Assembly: GCF_030316845.1 (NCBI RefSeq) | Contig: NZ_JASZYS010000002.1 | Span: 580,295-644,294, forward strand | Reading direction: 5' to 3' | DNA: 64,000 nt | Source: Variovorax davisae | Lineage (GTDB): Bacteria > Pseudomonadota > Gammaproteobacteria > Burkholderiales > Burkholderiaceae_C | Position numbers and translations under genes: made by a program | Shown here: positions 8,961 through 19,180 of the stretch, piece by piece | Numbering within the stretch: position 1 is the stretch's first letter | Layout: the number at the start of each line of letters is the position of its first letter | The notes under the pieces: generated by a model | Told to the model about the DNA's origin: nothing | Database searches by the model: none | Seen by the model: the letters and a program-made list of their open reading frames with translations, nothing else

Positions 8961-9499
8961 TCGTCCGCTTTCATTTCCGGCTTCTCGTCATGGAGCAGTT
9001 CAGGATGGAAGATCAATCGCCAGGTGCGGATCGCGATCAGCACCACGGCCGAGACGTCGCCGAGCCAGGCCACCGCGTAGAAGGGCCAGGTCGGGATGTT
9101 CATGTCGTAGGTCAGCACGTTGTCGACATAGGTGCCGCGCACCTTGTCGAACAGCATGGCGGTCTGTACCGCGACCACGAACAGCAGCACCAGCGTCGCG
9201 AAGACGTCGATCCAGCGCTTCATGCGCGGGCTGGCGGCGGTCCAGACCAGGTCGACCGTGATGTGGCCGCCGCGGTAGCTGGTGGCCGCGATGCCCCAGA
9301 AGATCAGGATGCCCAGCAGCATCCGGCCGAAGTCGTAGGAGTCGGGGATCGAGGTGTTGAAGAACTTGCGCAGCACCACCGCCAGGAAGATGTTGAGCGC
9401 GACGATTCCCACGAACATGGCGGCCAGCCACTCGATGGAATTGATCATCCGGTCCATGACCCCCACGCGGGGCCTGGTCGGCGCGGCTGCGTCGTTCAT
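8957..9499 (-). CDS. dctQ: TRAP transporter small permease, DctQ type
   Basis: This 180-residue protein is predicted to have four membrane helices, as expected of TRAP small subunits. Typical segments are NSIEWLAAMFVGIVALNIFLAVVLR at the N-terminus, then PDSYDFGRMLLGILIFWGIAATSYRGGHITVDL, where RxGGHIxVD is the family hallmark. It is required together with DctM for transport. The ATGA overlap with dctM and a 16-bp gap to dctP support one operon. Confidence 0.93.
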   Translation of the reverse strand: MNDAAAPTRPRVGVMDRMINSIEWLAAMFVGIVALNIFLAVVLRKFFNTSIPDSYDFGRMLLGILIFWGIAATSYRGGHITVDLVWTAASPRMKRWIDVFATLVLLFVVAVQTAMLFDKVRGTYVDNVLTYDMNIPTWPFYAVAWLGDVSAVVLIAIRTWRLIFHPELLHDEKPEMKADE

Positions 9500-9515
9500 C
9501 CGGTATCCGCCGAGC

Positions 9516-10541
9516 TCAGAGCGCCGACTTGTTCTTGGCCAGGCTGGCCTTGAGCGCGTCCATCACCGCCTTCGGGTCCTGGCCGACCTTCTTCACGCCC
9601 TCGGCCCATTGCGCTTCGCCGGGCGCCGTGGCCTTGCGCCAGGCGTCGAGCTGCTCGGGCGTGAGCTTGTAGATCTCGTGGCCCGACTGGCCGGCGATCT
9701 TGGCGCGGCCCGCGAACTCGAACTCGGCCCACGGCGTGGCCACCTTCTCGGCCCATTCGCTGGTGCAGTGGTCGTCGATCACCTTCTTCTGCGCCGCCGA
9801 CATGCTGTCGTACTTGCTCTGGTTCATGGCCCAGACGAAGGGCGTGACGTAGAGCGGCACGTCCATGTGGAAGCTCACGACCTTGTCGATGCCGAACAGG
9901 CCGATCGAGCCCCACGGGAAGGTGATGGCGTCGGCCACGCCGCGCTCCAGCATGTCGCGCGACTCGGGCGCCGAGGCCTGCACGTTGGTGCCGCCCAGCG
10001 AGGTGACCATCTGGCCGATGGTGCTGGTCGCGGGGCGGATCTTCATGCCCTTGATGTCGGTCGGCAAGGTGATTTTCTTGCGCGCGTGGAAGGTGCCCGG
10101 GTCGTGCACGAAGGCGAAGCAGAACTTCACGTCCTTCATCTCCTTGGCCGCGTAGGGGCGGTACCACTCGTCGATCGCCGCCGAGCCGCCCTTGCCGTTG
10201 GCGAACAGGAAGGGCAGGGATGCGCCGGCCATGATCGGGAACCGGCCCGGCTGGTAGCCCGGGTTGATGTAGGCGAAGTCGGCGATGCCGTCGCGCGCCA
10301 TGTCGTAGTGGTCGAAGGCCTTGCCGAGCTGCTCCGACGGGAACAGCGTCGCGGTGATGGTGCCGTTCGAGGCCTTCTTGATGTCGTCGGCCCAGGCCTG
10401 CAGCGACGGATTGAGCGGATGCTGCGCCGGCACCCAGCTCGACATCTTGAGATTGACCGGCTTGTCCTGCGCCAGCGCCGGCAGGGACGAAAGCGCCAGC
10501 GCGGCGGCGAGCACGGCGAGAGGGCGGATGCGCGAGTTCAT
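9516..10541 (-). CDS. dctP: TRAP transporter substrate-binding protein, DctP type
   Basis: This 341-residue periplasmic receptor was given the start ATG at 10541, because a Shine-Dalgarno AGGAG lies just upstream and the next residues (MNSRIRPLAVLAAALALSS...ALAQ) form a Sec signal peptide. The frame could open 14 codons earlier. The mature protein has DctP features: LKMSSWVPAQHPLNPSLQAWADD, the TATLFPSEQLGKAFDHYDMARDGIADFAY block, and the IKGMKIR segment. It heads an operon dctP-dctQ-dctM-nucleoside hydrolase. The ligand is unproven; a nucleoside is suggested by the last gene. Confidence 0.93.
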   Translation of the reverse strand: MNSRIRPLAVLAAALALSSLPALAQDKPVNLKMSSWVPAQHPLNPSLQAWADDIKKASNGTITATLFPSEQLGKAFDHYDMARDGIADFAYINPGYQPGRFPIMAGASLPFLFANGKGGSAAIDEWYRPYAAKEMKDVKFCFAFVHDPGTFHARKKITLPTDIKGMKIRPATSTIGQMVTSLGGTNVQASAPESRDMLERGVADAITFPWGSIGLFGIDKVVSFHMDVPLYVTPFVWAMNQSKYDSMSAAQKKVIDDHCTSEWAEKVATPWAEFEFAGRAKIAGQSGHEIYKLTPEQLDAWRKATAPGEAQWAEGVKKVGQDPKAVMDALKASLAKNKSAL

Positions 10542-10643
10542 GAATATCTCCTGGCTTGTTCGGGGGGCGTGGGACGAAGGCAACCGGTTATGTTCTATAA
10601 GAACAGTCTCGGTGCCGCTATTCGCGTTTACCTTGGGAATGCG

Positions 10644-11639
10644 TCAGTCCGCCTGGATGTCGCGGTCCTTGATGAGCTGGCCGAACACCACGGCCTCCTT
10701 GCGTGCGATGCCCTTGAAGGCCTCGGCCGTCATCGGCGTCGCTTCGCCGCCGACCTCCCGGAACCGGCTTCGCAGGCCTTCGTTGGCGAGTGCCTTGTTC
10801 GCGGCCTCGTTGAGCCGCTGCCGCACTTCGGGCGGGGTGGCGGCGGGGGCGAAGAGCCCGAACCAGGTGTCGTAGTCCATGTTCTTGTAGCCGCGCTCGG
10901 CCAGCGTGGGCACCTCGGGGAACAGGGGCGAGCGCTGGCCGCTGGCCACCGCCAGCATCTTGAGCTTGCCGGCGCGCACATTGGCGAACGAGATGCCCGG
11001 ATCGAAGAAGAAGTCGATCTGGCTCGCCAGCAGGTCCTGCAGCGCCGGCGCGGCGCCGCGATAGGGGACGTGGACCGCGTAGATGCCGGCACTCTGCTTG
11101 AACAGCTCGCCCACCAGGTGCGGCGTGCTGCCCGAGCCGGCCGATCCGAACGAGAGCTTGCCGGGGTGGGCCTTGGCGTAGCGCACGAACGATTCGACGT
11201 CGCTGGCCGGCAGGCCCGGTCGGGCCGTGAGGAACAGCTGGATGCGGCCGGCGGCCGCGACCGGTGCCAGGTCTTTGGCCGGATCGAAGGGCATGCGGCT
11301 GAACAGGTACGGATTCACCGACTCGATGCCGGTGCTCGTCATGGCCAGCGTGTAGCCGTCGGCCGGCGCTTTGGCGACCGCATCGGCCGCCACGTTGCCA
11401 TTGGCGCCCGCACGGCTCTCGACCACCACCGGCTGGCCGAGCGTTTCGGACATCAGCGGCGCCATCGAGCGCGCCATGATGTCGGCCACGCCGCCGGGCG
11501 GGAAGCCGACCAGGATCTTCACGGGGCGGGTCGGCCAGGCCTGGGCGAGCGCGGTCGCCGGCACCGCGAAGGCCAGGGCCATGGCGGCGCACGCGGGCAG
11601 CAGGCGTCGGCGGAAGTGATCGGTCTTTTTTTCTTGCAT
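10644..11639 (-). CDS. Bug/TctC-family tripartite tricarboxylate transporter receptor
   Basis: This 331-residue periplasmic solute receptor belongs to the family that is strongly expanded in Burkholderiales. ATG 11639 is preceded by GAGGAGA, and residues 1-33 form a signal peptide ending ALAQ. The mature start WPTRPVKILVGFPPGGVADIMAR is the classic Bug motif, followed by GQPVVVESRAGANGN and VPYRGAAPALQDLLASQIDFFFD. No TctA or TctB membrane genes are present, which is usual for orphan Bug proteins. It follows the oxidoreductase beta gene by 59 bp on the same strand, suggesting uptake of an aromatic or 2-oxo acid; that is inference. Confidence 0.93.
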   Translation of the reverse strand: MQEKKTDHFRRRLLPACAAMALAFAVPATALAQAWPTRPVKILVGFPPGGVADIMARSMAPLMSETLGQPVVVESRAGANGNVAADAVAKAPADGYTLAMTSTGIESVNPYLFSRMPFDPAKDLAPVAAAGRIQLFLTARPGLPASDVESFVRYAKAHPGKLSFGSAGSGSTPHLVGELFKQSAGIYAVHVPYRGAAPALQDLLASQIDFFFDPGISFANVRAGKLKMLAVASGQRSPLFPEVPTLAERGYKNMDYDTWFGLFAPAATPPEVRQRLNEAANKALANEGLRSRFREVGGEATPMTAEAFKGIARKEAVVFGQLIKDRDIQAD

Positions 11640-11698
11640 GGGGCGTCTCCTCTTTCTTTGTTTGTCTCTGGCGCGGCGCCGGCCGCGTCCGCGGGCGT

Positions 11699-13315
11699 TC
11701 AGGTGCGATGGCTGGCGGCAGCTGGCGGCTTGCGCTTCATCCAGCGGATCGGCTGCGCGATCACCGGCCGCGGCGGCGCGCCGTGGCGCACCAGCGCCGC
11801 ATCGAGCGCCTTGCCGGCCTCGTCGGCCAGTGCGGCCTCGCGCGCGGCGGCGATCGCCGTGGCGCGTGCGGCCGGCGAGCCGTCGGGCAGCGCAGCCGTC
11901 GCCAGGTGGTCGACCACGTGCAGCAGGTTGGCCTTGCCGCGCTCGTTGGTGCTGCCATAGCCCTTTATGAGGCGGCCGCACAGCGCGATCTCGTGGCCCA
12001 GCCGCCAGTCGCTGCGGGTGCCGGCGACCACGGCGTCGAGCCAGCGGGCGATCAGCGCCTGCTCCTCGGCGAAGCGGCTGCCGCGCCGGCGCAGCCAGCG
12101 CAGCGAGGCCAGCAGCCGCAGCGAGGCCATGCCGATCACCGAATGGCTGCCGACTTTCAGCGGCATCGCCCAGGGCGTCGACCGGCGGCGGTCCCAGGCG
12201 GTCACGCGCTGTGCCAGCGGGGCCGGCAGCAGTGCCGCGAACTCGGGGGCGCCGGGCTTGAAATGGTCGTAGACCTTGACGATGTCGGCGTCGCCGGCCT
12301 TGACCTCGGCGCGCACGCGCTGCGCCCGGCTGGCACGGCTCTTGAGCTCGGCCACCCGCACGATGTCGTCGAAGGCCATCCACAAGGCCAGCCAGCGCGC
12401 CATCTCGCGCGTGGTCGAGAAGCCGTGGGCGGCTGCCGGGTCGGCCGCGCGCTCGGCGGCCAGCACCTGGGCCAGGCGCTCGACGTAGAGCGCGGCATAG
12501 GCGGCGTCCTGGTAGTCGAGCACCCGCGCATGGCCGAGCGCCAGCAGGTCGTGCATCGGCGCCGGGAACTGCGCGGCCACGGCCGGGGGCAGCGGTGTGG
12601 CCTGGGCGCTTTCGCCGCCCGAGGTGTCCAGCAGGCGGGCCACCATCGCGGCCTGCTCGCGCGGCGCGTTGACCGCATCGAAGGCGGCGGCGAAGCCGCG
12701 CAGGCTGGCGGCGGCCGTCTTGCTCGGCTTCTCGCCGCCGTCGCCGCCGCGCACCACGCGCTCGAAGGCCTCGCGCGGAAACGGAAACAGCGCGCTGCCG
12801 GCGATCGCGCCGAGCATCACGGCGCTGACCACCGTGCCGGCCTCGCGCGCCGCGGCGCCCATGTCGAACACATGGTGTGCGCGGCTGAAGGCCTTGACCA
12901 CCTCGAGCAGCCGCTGCGCGTCGGCGCGGCCGTCGCCGGGCTGCATGCGCTCGGCGGTGGTCAGGGTGCGGGCCGACGAGCTGATGACCAGGGTGCGTTC
13001 CGGTGCGCTCATGCCGTTGCCGATCTGGCGCGTGGTCTCGAGCAGTTCGGACGAGACGATGGCGTCGAGCGCGCCCGGCACCGGGCTCAGGCTGAACACC
13101 GGCCGGCGGCCGCCGAGCTCGGCCAGCGGCAGCGGGAAGACCTCGACGTAGTAGGTGGTGGCGCCGGTGCGTTGCGCCACGCCGGGGATCGATGTGCTCT
13201 GCGCCGCGTAGCCCGCATGGCGCGCGGTGTCGACCAGCCATTCGGTGAGCACGCCGCCGCCTTCGCCGCCGAGGGCGCAGATCAGCAGGGTGATGGGTGG
13301 GGTGCGGTTCATCAT
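11699..13315 (-). CDS. iorB: Indolepyruvate oxidoreductase beta-subunit family protein with long C-terminal DUF6537-type region
   Basis: This 538-residue protein has an N-terminal 2-oxoacid oxidoreductase gamma-type domain of about 190 residues (LLICALGGEGGGVLTEWLVDTARHAG, then SIPGVAQRTGATTYYVE, where the RTG motif is typical). A C-terminal region of about 320 residues fits the DUF6537 type found in the proteobacterial subfamily. Standard archaeal IorB proteins are only about 200 residues. The start overlaps the alpha-subunit stop (ATGA at 13312-13315), so the two chains are translationally coupled. The expected reaction is oxidative decarboxylation of aryl-pyruvates to aryl-acetyl-CoA. Confidence 0.85.
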   Translation of the reverse strand: MMNRTPPITLLICALGGEGGGVLTEWLVDTARHAGYAAQSTSIPGVAQRTGATTYYVEVFPLPLAELGGRRPVFSLSPVPGALDAIVSSELLETTRQIGNGMSAPERTLVISSSARTLTTAERMQPGDGRADAQRLLEVVKAFSRAHHVFDMGAAAREAGTVVSAVMLGAIAGSALFPFPREAFERVVRGGDGGEKPSKTAAASLRGFAAAFDAVNAPREQAAMVARLLDTSGGESAQATPLPPAVAAQFPAPMHDLLALGHARVLDYQDAAYAALYVERLAQVLAAERAADPAAAHGFSTTREMARWLALWMAFDDIVRVAELKSRASRAQRVRAEVKAGDADIVKVYDHFKPGAPEFAALLPAPLAQRVTAWDRRRSTPWAMPLKVGSHSVIGMASLRLLASLRWLRRRGSRFAEEQALIARWLDAVVAGTRSDWRLGHEIALCGRLIKGYGSTNERGKANLLHVVDHLATAALPDGSPAARATAIAAAREAALADEAGKALDAALVRHGAPPRPVIAQPIRWMKRKPPAAASHRT

Positions 13316-15465
13316 GCGGGTTGGAGAAATCGGACGAAGGCGCCGCGCAGGCCGTGCAGCAGGCGCTCGTGCCACTTCGGGTTCTGCACCACCTCGGCGC
13401 GGTAGAAGCTCGGGCACAGCGTGGCGGCGTGGGCGTTGGCGCCGCACAGGCCGCAGCCCACGCAGCCGTCGATCACCACCGCCACCGGGTCGACCTTGAG
13501 CGGGTCGGGGTTGTCCTTGATCGTCAGGGTGGGGCAGCCCGACAGCCGGATGCAGGCATGGTCGCCGTTGCAGACGTCCTCGTCGACGCCGTACTTCACG
13601 CGCACCACCCGCTCGCCGCGCTGGAGCAGGCTGGCGATCCACGGCTTGATGCGGCGCTGCCGCTCGAGCTGGCATTCACCCTCGGCGATGATCACCTTGA
13701 GGCCGTTGAAGTCGCTCGTGAAGGCGTCGTTGAGCGTCTTGCGCATCTTGTCGACGTCGTAGGTATGGACCGGGCGCAGCCATTGCACGCCCAGGCCCTT
13801 GAGCGTGGCCTCGATGGTCTGGTTCTTGTCGACCAGGCTCTGCTGCTTGTCGACCACGCGCTCCTTCATCTCGTCGTCGGGCGTGGAGATGATGTCCTGC
13901 GTGCCGGTGGCCGAGGTGTAGCCGTTCTTGAAGATCAGCAGCACCGCGTCGTCGCCGTTGAAGAGTGCGCTCTGCACGCCGGTGAGCAGGCCGTTGTGCC
14001 AGAAGCCGCCGTCGCCCATGATCGACAGCGCCCGCCGCTGCATCATCGGCGAGACGCCGGCGCGGCTCGCCAGGCTCATGCCGTAGCCGAGGATCGAGTG
14101 GCCCATCGAGAAGGGCTCGAAGGTGCCGAAGGCATGGCAGCCGATATCCGCCGCGATGTGGACCGGGCCGCTGTCCTGCTGGGCCAGCTTGAGCGCCGCG
14201 AACACCGGCCGCTCGGGGCAGCCGATGCAGAAGCTCGGCGGCCGGTTGGGCAGCGGGGCGTCGAGCCGGGTGGCCACCGCGGCGCGGCGGTCGTTGTTGC
14301 CGGCCAGCCAGGCCTGGGCCGAGGCGTGCGCGTGCTCGGGCAGGTAGCGCTGGGCGAAGCGGCCGACGCCGGTGGCCAGTACTTCGACGCCATACTCGCC
14401 GGCGGCCGGCAGCATGTCGCAGCCGTGCAGCGGCGTCTGGATGTCGCGCCGGCGCAGCAAGGTCGCGATCTCCTGCTCGATGTACTCGGGCTGCCCCTCC
14501 TCGACCACCAGCACCGCGCGCTTGCCGACGCAGAAATCCGCCACTTCCTCCGGCACCAGCGGGTAGGCGACGTTGAGCACCAGCAGCGGGATGTCGGTGG
14601 CGCCGAAGGCATCCGCCAGGCCCAGCTGCTGAAGGCTGCGGACGAGTGCGTTGTAGAGCCCGCCCTGCACCACGATGCCGAGGTCGGCCTGCGTGCCCGG
14701 GATCAGCTCGTTGAGCTGGTGCTCGGCGATGTAGCGCCGCGCGGCCGGCAGCCGCTCCTCGCCCTTGAGCTTCTCGTGGCGGAAGGTGACCGGCGGGTGC
14801 GCGAGCCGCATGTAGTCGAAGCCGGCCGGCTCCGCCATCAGCGCCCGGGTCGAGATCGCCGGCGGCAGGTTGTCCTTGCAGTCGAAGCTGCCGCGCACGT
14901 GGCAGGTGCGGATGCGCAGTTCCATCATGCAGGGCATGTTGGAAGCCTCCGACAGCCGGAAGCCGTGCTCGACCATGTCCACCATCACAGCCAGGTCGGG
15001 CCGCGGGTCGAGCAGGCACATGCTGGACTTGAGCGCATAGGCGTGGGTGCGCTCCTGGATCACCGAGGCGCCTTCGCCGTAGTCCTCGCCGACCACGATC
15101 AGCACGCCGCCCTGGACGCCCGGCGACGACAGGTTGGACAGCGCATCGGCCGCCACGTTGGTGCCGACGATCGACTTCCAGGTGACGGCGCCGCGCAGCG
15201 GGTAGTGGATCGAGGCACCCAGCATGGCCGCCGCCGAGGCTTCGTTGGAGCAGGCCTCGACGTGCACGCCGAGTTCGTCCATGTAGGGCTTGGCCTGCAC
15301 CATGACGTCGAGCAGGTGCGACACCGGCGCGCCCTGGTAGCCGCCGACGTAGGCCACGCCGGACTGCAGCAGGCCCTTGGTGATCGCGAGGATGCCCTCG
15401 CCGTGAAAGGTGTCGCCGGCACCGAGGCGCAGGGCCTCGATTTCCTTGCTGAATGAGACTTCCAA
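13312..15465 (-). CDS. iorA: Indolepyruvate ferredoxin oxidoreductase alpha-subunit family protein (TPP enzyme with ferredoxin-like tail), TTG start
   Basis: This 717-residue protein uses TTG at 15465-15463 as start: AGGAA lies 8 bases upstream, and the first internal methionine is far inside the conserved domain. Pyrimidine-binding domain motifs come first (GAGDTFHGEGILAITKGLLQSGVAYVGGYQGAPVSHLLD), then FCIGCPERPVF, and the TPP-binding GDGGFWHNG...NGYTSATG. The C-terminal tail has cysteines at about 632-647 (C-x5-C-x5-CP) and 667-686 (CVGCGLC...CP), consistent with at least one [4Fe-4S] cluster. The first set has unusual spacing and may not bind a normal cluster. A LysR gene diverges upstream. 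Confidence 0.87.
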   Translation of the reverse strand: MEVSFSKEIEALRLGAGDTFHGEGILAITKGLLQSGVAYVGGYQGAPVSHLLDVMVQAKPYMDELGVHVEACSNEASAAAMLGASIHYPLRGAVTWKSIVGTNVAADALSNLSSPGVQGGVLIVVGEDYGEGASVIQERTHAYALKSSMCLLDPRPDLAVMVDMVEHGFRLSEASNMPCMMELRIRTCHVRGSFDCKDNLPPAISTRALMAEPAGFDYMRLAHPPVTFRHEKLKGEERLPAARRYIAEHQLNELIPGTQADLGIVVQGGLYNALVRSLQQLGLADAFGATDIPLLVLNVAYPLVPEEVADFCVGKRAVLVVEEGQPEYIEQEIATLLRRRDIQTPLHGCDMLPAAGEYGVEVLATGVGRFAQRYLPEHAHASAQAWLAGNNDRRAAVATRLDAPLPNRPPSFCIGCPERPVFAALKLAQQDSGPVHIAADIGCHAFGTFEPFSMGHSILGYGMSLASRAGVSPMMQRRALSIMGDGGFWHNGLLTGVQSALFNGDDAVLLIFKNGYTSATGTQDIISTPDDEMKERVVDKQQSLVDKNQTIEATLKGLGVQWLRPVHTYDVDKMRKTLNDAFTSDFNGLKVIIAEGECQLERQRRIKPWIASLLQRGERVVRVKYGVDEDVCNGDHACIRLSGCPTLTIKDNPDPLKVDPVAVVIDGCVGCGLCGANAHAATLCPSFYRAEVVQNPKWHERLLHGLRGAFVRFLQPA

Positions 15466-15603
15466 GAGAGGGATTCCTGTTGGCCGGAGGGCTGGGGTGG
15501 CGTGGGCGGGTGGCGTCGGGAAGGCGCGCGATGGAGCGGGCGAGGGGCCGCCAGTGTCGCGGGGCGGTCGTTGGCCATCAATAGAATAATCAGACTAAGC
15601 TAC
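15466..15603. promoter_or_regulatory. Divergent control region between iorA and LysR gene
   Basis: These 138 bp separate the TTG start of iorA and the ATG of a LysR gene. The end nearest the LysR gene is AT-rich against a very GC-rich background and includes TAGAAT at 15582-15587, a possible -10 element. LysR regulators normally bind such a shared region. No clear T-N11-A box pair stands out. Confidence 0.35.
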
Positions 15604-16518
15604 ATGAACGCCATGCATATCGACTCGATCGACCTGAACCTGCTGCGGCTGTTCGATGCCGTCTACCGGGCGCGCAGCGTGAGCCGGGCGGCGGAGACGC
15701 TGGGCCTGACCCAGCCGGCCGCCAGCCACGGGCTGGGCCGGCTGCGGCTGCTGCTCGAGGACGCGCTCTTCATCCGGGCGCCGGGCGGCGTCGCGCCGAC
15801 ACCGCGCGCCGACCGGTTGGCAGTGGCGGTGCAGGCGGCGCTGGGCACGCTGGAGGAGGCGCTCAACGAGCCCGACCGCTTCGAGCCCACGGCCTCGCGC
15901 AAGACCTTCCGCATCCACATGAGCGACATCGGCGAAGGCCGCTTCCTGCCGCTGCTGATGGCCAGGCTGGGCGCGCTGGCGCCCGGGGTGCGGCTCGAAA
16001 CGCTGCCGCTGGCGCCCGGCGAGATCGCCCCGGCGCTGGACAACGGCCGGATCGACTTCGCCTTCGGCTTCCTGCCGAAGGTCCGCGACACCCAGCGCGC
16101 CCACCTGCTGAAGGACCGCTACATCGTGCTGCTGCGCGCGGGCCATCCGTTCACGCGCGGCCGGCGCACGAGCCGGGGGCTTCTCGACGCGCTGCAGACG
16201 CTCGAATACGTTGCCGTGCGTACCCACGCCGAAACCTTGCGCATCCTGCAGTTGCTCAACCTCGAGGACCGGGTGCGGCTGACCACCGAGCACTTCATGG
16301 TGCTGCCGGCGATCGTCCGGGCCACCGACCTCGCGGTGGTGATGCCGCGCAACATCGCGCGCGGCTTCGCGCAGGAAGGCGGCTACGCGATCGTCGAGCC
16401 GGCCTTTCCGCTGCGCGACTTCAGCGTCTCGCTGCACTGGAGCAAGCGCTTCGAGGGCGATGCGGCCAACGGCTGGCTGCGGCAGGTGATCCGGGAATTG
16501 TTCAGCGAGGGCGCCTGA
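15604..16518 (+). CDS. LysR-family transcriptional regulator, divergent from iorAB
   Basis: This 304-residue regulator has an N-terminal winged helix-turn-helix (IDLNLLRLFDAVYRARSVSRAAETLGLTQPAASHGLGRLR) followed by a substrate-binding-like effector domain with the RKTFRIHMSDIGEGRFLP start seen in the NodD/PcpR-type subgroup. ATG 15604 was chosen because the conserved region starts six codons later; ATG 15613 is an alternative. The divergent layout suggests it controls the iorA-iorB-Bug operon, probably in response to an aromatic or 2-oxo acid. Confidence 0.93.
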   Translation: MNAMHIDSIDLNLLRLFDAVYRARSVSRAAETLGLTQPAASHGLGRLRLLLEDALFIRAPGGVAPTPRADRLAVAVQAALGTLEEALNEPDRFEPTASRKTFRIHMSDIGEGRFLPLLMARLGALAPGVRLETLPLAPGEIAPALDNGRIDFAFGFLPKVRDTQRAHLLKDRYIVLLRAGHPFTRGRRTSRGLLDALQTLEYVAVRTHAETLRILQLLNLEDRVRLTTEHFMVLPAIVRATDLAVVMPRNIARGFAQEGGYAIVEPAFPLRDFSVSLHWSKRFEGDAANGWLRQVIRELFSEGA

Positions 16519-16652
16519 CTTCCACCTGACCAGGGGTCGACAATGACTTACGTTTTAGTACATATTTATGTAGGATGAAGCTATGCAACGCTCATCTCTC
16601 GCCGACTCATCGACCCCGACGGCTCCCGCGCCGGGCGCCGTCGCCTGAACCG

Positions 16653-17435
16653 ATGGCGCAGAACCTTCTTCCCCTGCCGCGGGCCTTTCGCGAGGCCGCC
16701 TACCGGCGCAAGTTCATCGACAACGTCGACGAGCACCTGTTCATGGGCTCCTACGAGAGCTTCGAAGCGGCCGCCGCGGCGGCGCCGAAGTCCAAGCCCA
16801 TGGGATTCGACAACGCCGAGGAGGCCCGCCGGCTGTTCAGCCAGAAGATCTTCTTCTACGACTACCCGGCGCTGTTCTGGATCGCCCGCTCGTTCGAGGA
16901 TGGCTTGCGCTCGGTGTTCGACCTCGGCGGCCATGCCGGCATCAAGTACTACGCCTTCCGCCGCGTGCTGAACTACCCGTCCGGCTTGCGCTGGAAGACC
17001 TGCGATGTGGCCGGTGTCATCCAGGCCGGTCGCGAGATCGCGGCCGAGCGCGGCATCGGCGAGGAACTGAGCTTCACCAGCGACTACCAGGAAGCCACCG
17101 GCTTCGACGTGCTCTTCATCTCCGGCTGCCTGCAATTCCTGCCCGAACGCATGCCGCAGATCCTGGCCGCGCTGCCGGTCAAGCCGAAGCGCATCATCCT
17201 GAACACCACGACGGTGCATCCCGAGCGGACGATCTTCACCGTGCACAGCCTGGGCTTCGGTTTCTGCCCCTACCGGATCCAGAAACACGACGAACTGATG
17301 GCCGAGCTGGTCGAGGCCGGCTACGTGCGGCGCGATGCCTGGCGCAACGAGGGCAAGCTGATCGAGGTTCCCTTCGTCGAGGGCGGGGACGCGGCCTACT
17401 ACGCCGGTTGCTGCTTCGACCTCCGGCCGGCCTAG
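16653..17435 (+). CDS. Putative methyltransferase, TIGR04325 (LIC12133) family
   Basis: This predicted 260-residue cytoplasmic protein has a Rossmann-type SAM-binding motif (SVFDLGGHAGIKYYAFR near residue 90) and the LFISGCLQFLPERMPQILAAL stretch that resembles methyltransferase motifs. The overall pattern (SYESFEAAAAAAP..., FWIARSFEDGLRSVFDLGGHAG, later HPERTIFTVHSLGFGFCPYRI) recalls the TIGR04325 putative methyltransferases, often linked to surface polysaccharide loci. No such locus is adjacent. ATG 16653 was chosen by domain start; ATG 16575 in the same frame is possible but adds a low-complexity Arg/Pro leader. Neither has a strong ribosome site. Confidence 0.65.
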   Translation: MAQNLLPLPRAFREAAYRRKFIDNVDEHLFMGSYESFEAAAAAAPKSKPMGFDNAEEARRLFSQKIFFYDYPALFWIARSFEDGLRSVFDLGGHAGIKYYAFRRVLNYPSGLRWKTCDVAGVIQAGREIAAERGIGEELSFTSDYQEATGFDVLFISGCLQFLPERMPQILAALPVKPKRIILNTTTVHPERTIFTVHSLGFGFCPYRIQKHDELMAELVEAGYVRRDAWRNEGKLIEVPFVEGGDAAYYAGCCFDLRPA

Positions 17436-17598
17436 CCCCGCGCGGGCGCTGCGCCCCAAGGGTTTTCCCTATCGTCACATACCAGGCGCCACATAGGCGC
17501 TATGGGTGCGACCGTATGCGTGGCTTGCGGCAAAGTACTAACTTCGACTTGGCCCGATTTTTGATCGTTCCAGAGCGTCGACAGAACCCACCCACGAG
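17436..17598 (+). promoter_or_regulatory. Leader region of xdhAB with dyad
   Basis: These 163 bp precede xdhA. A perfect dyad with CATAG and CTATG arms around GCG lies at 17492-17504, a candidate regulator site. The AT content rises between 17535 and 17570. No clear sigma-70 promoter can be assigned. Confidence 0.35.
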
Positions 17599-19179
<1,581 letters not shown>

Positions 19180-19180
19180 C

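Noticed and set aside
10644..13241. 865-codon minus frame that would fuse a long N-terminal part to the Bug receptor
   Set aside because: The upstream part is out of frame with the oxidoreductase beta gene that truly occupies it. The receptor has its own ribosome site and signal peptide at 11639.
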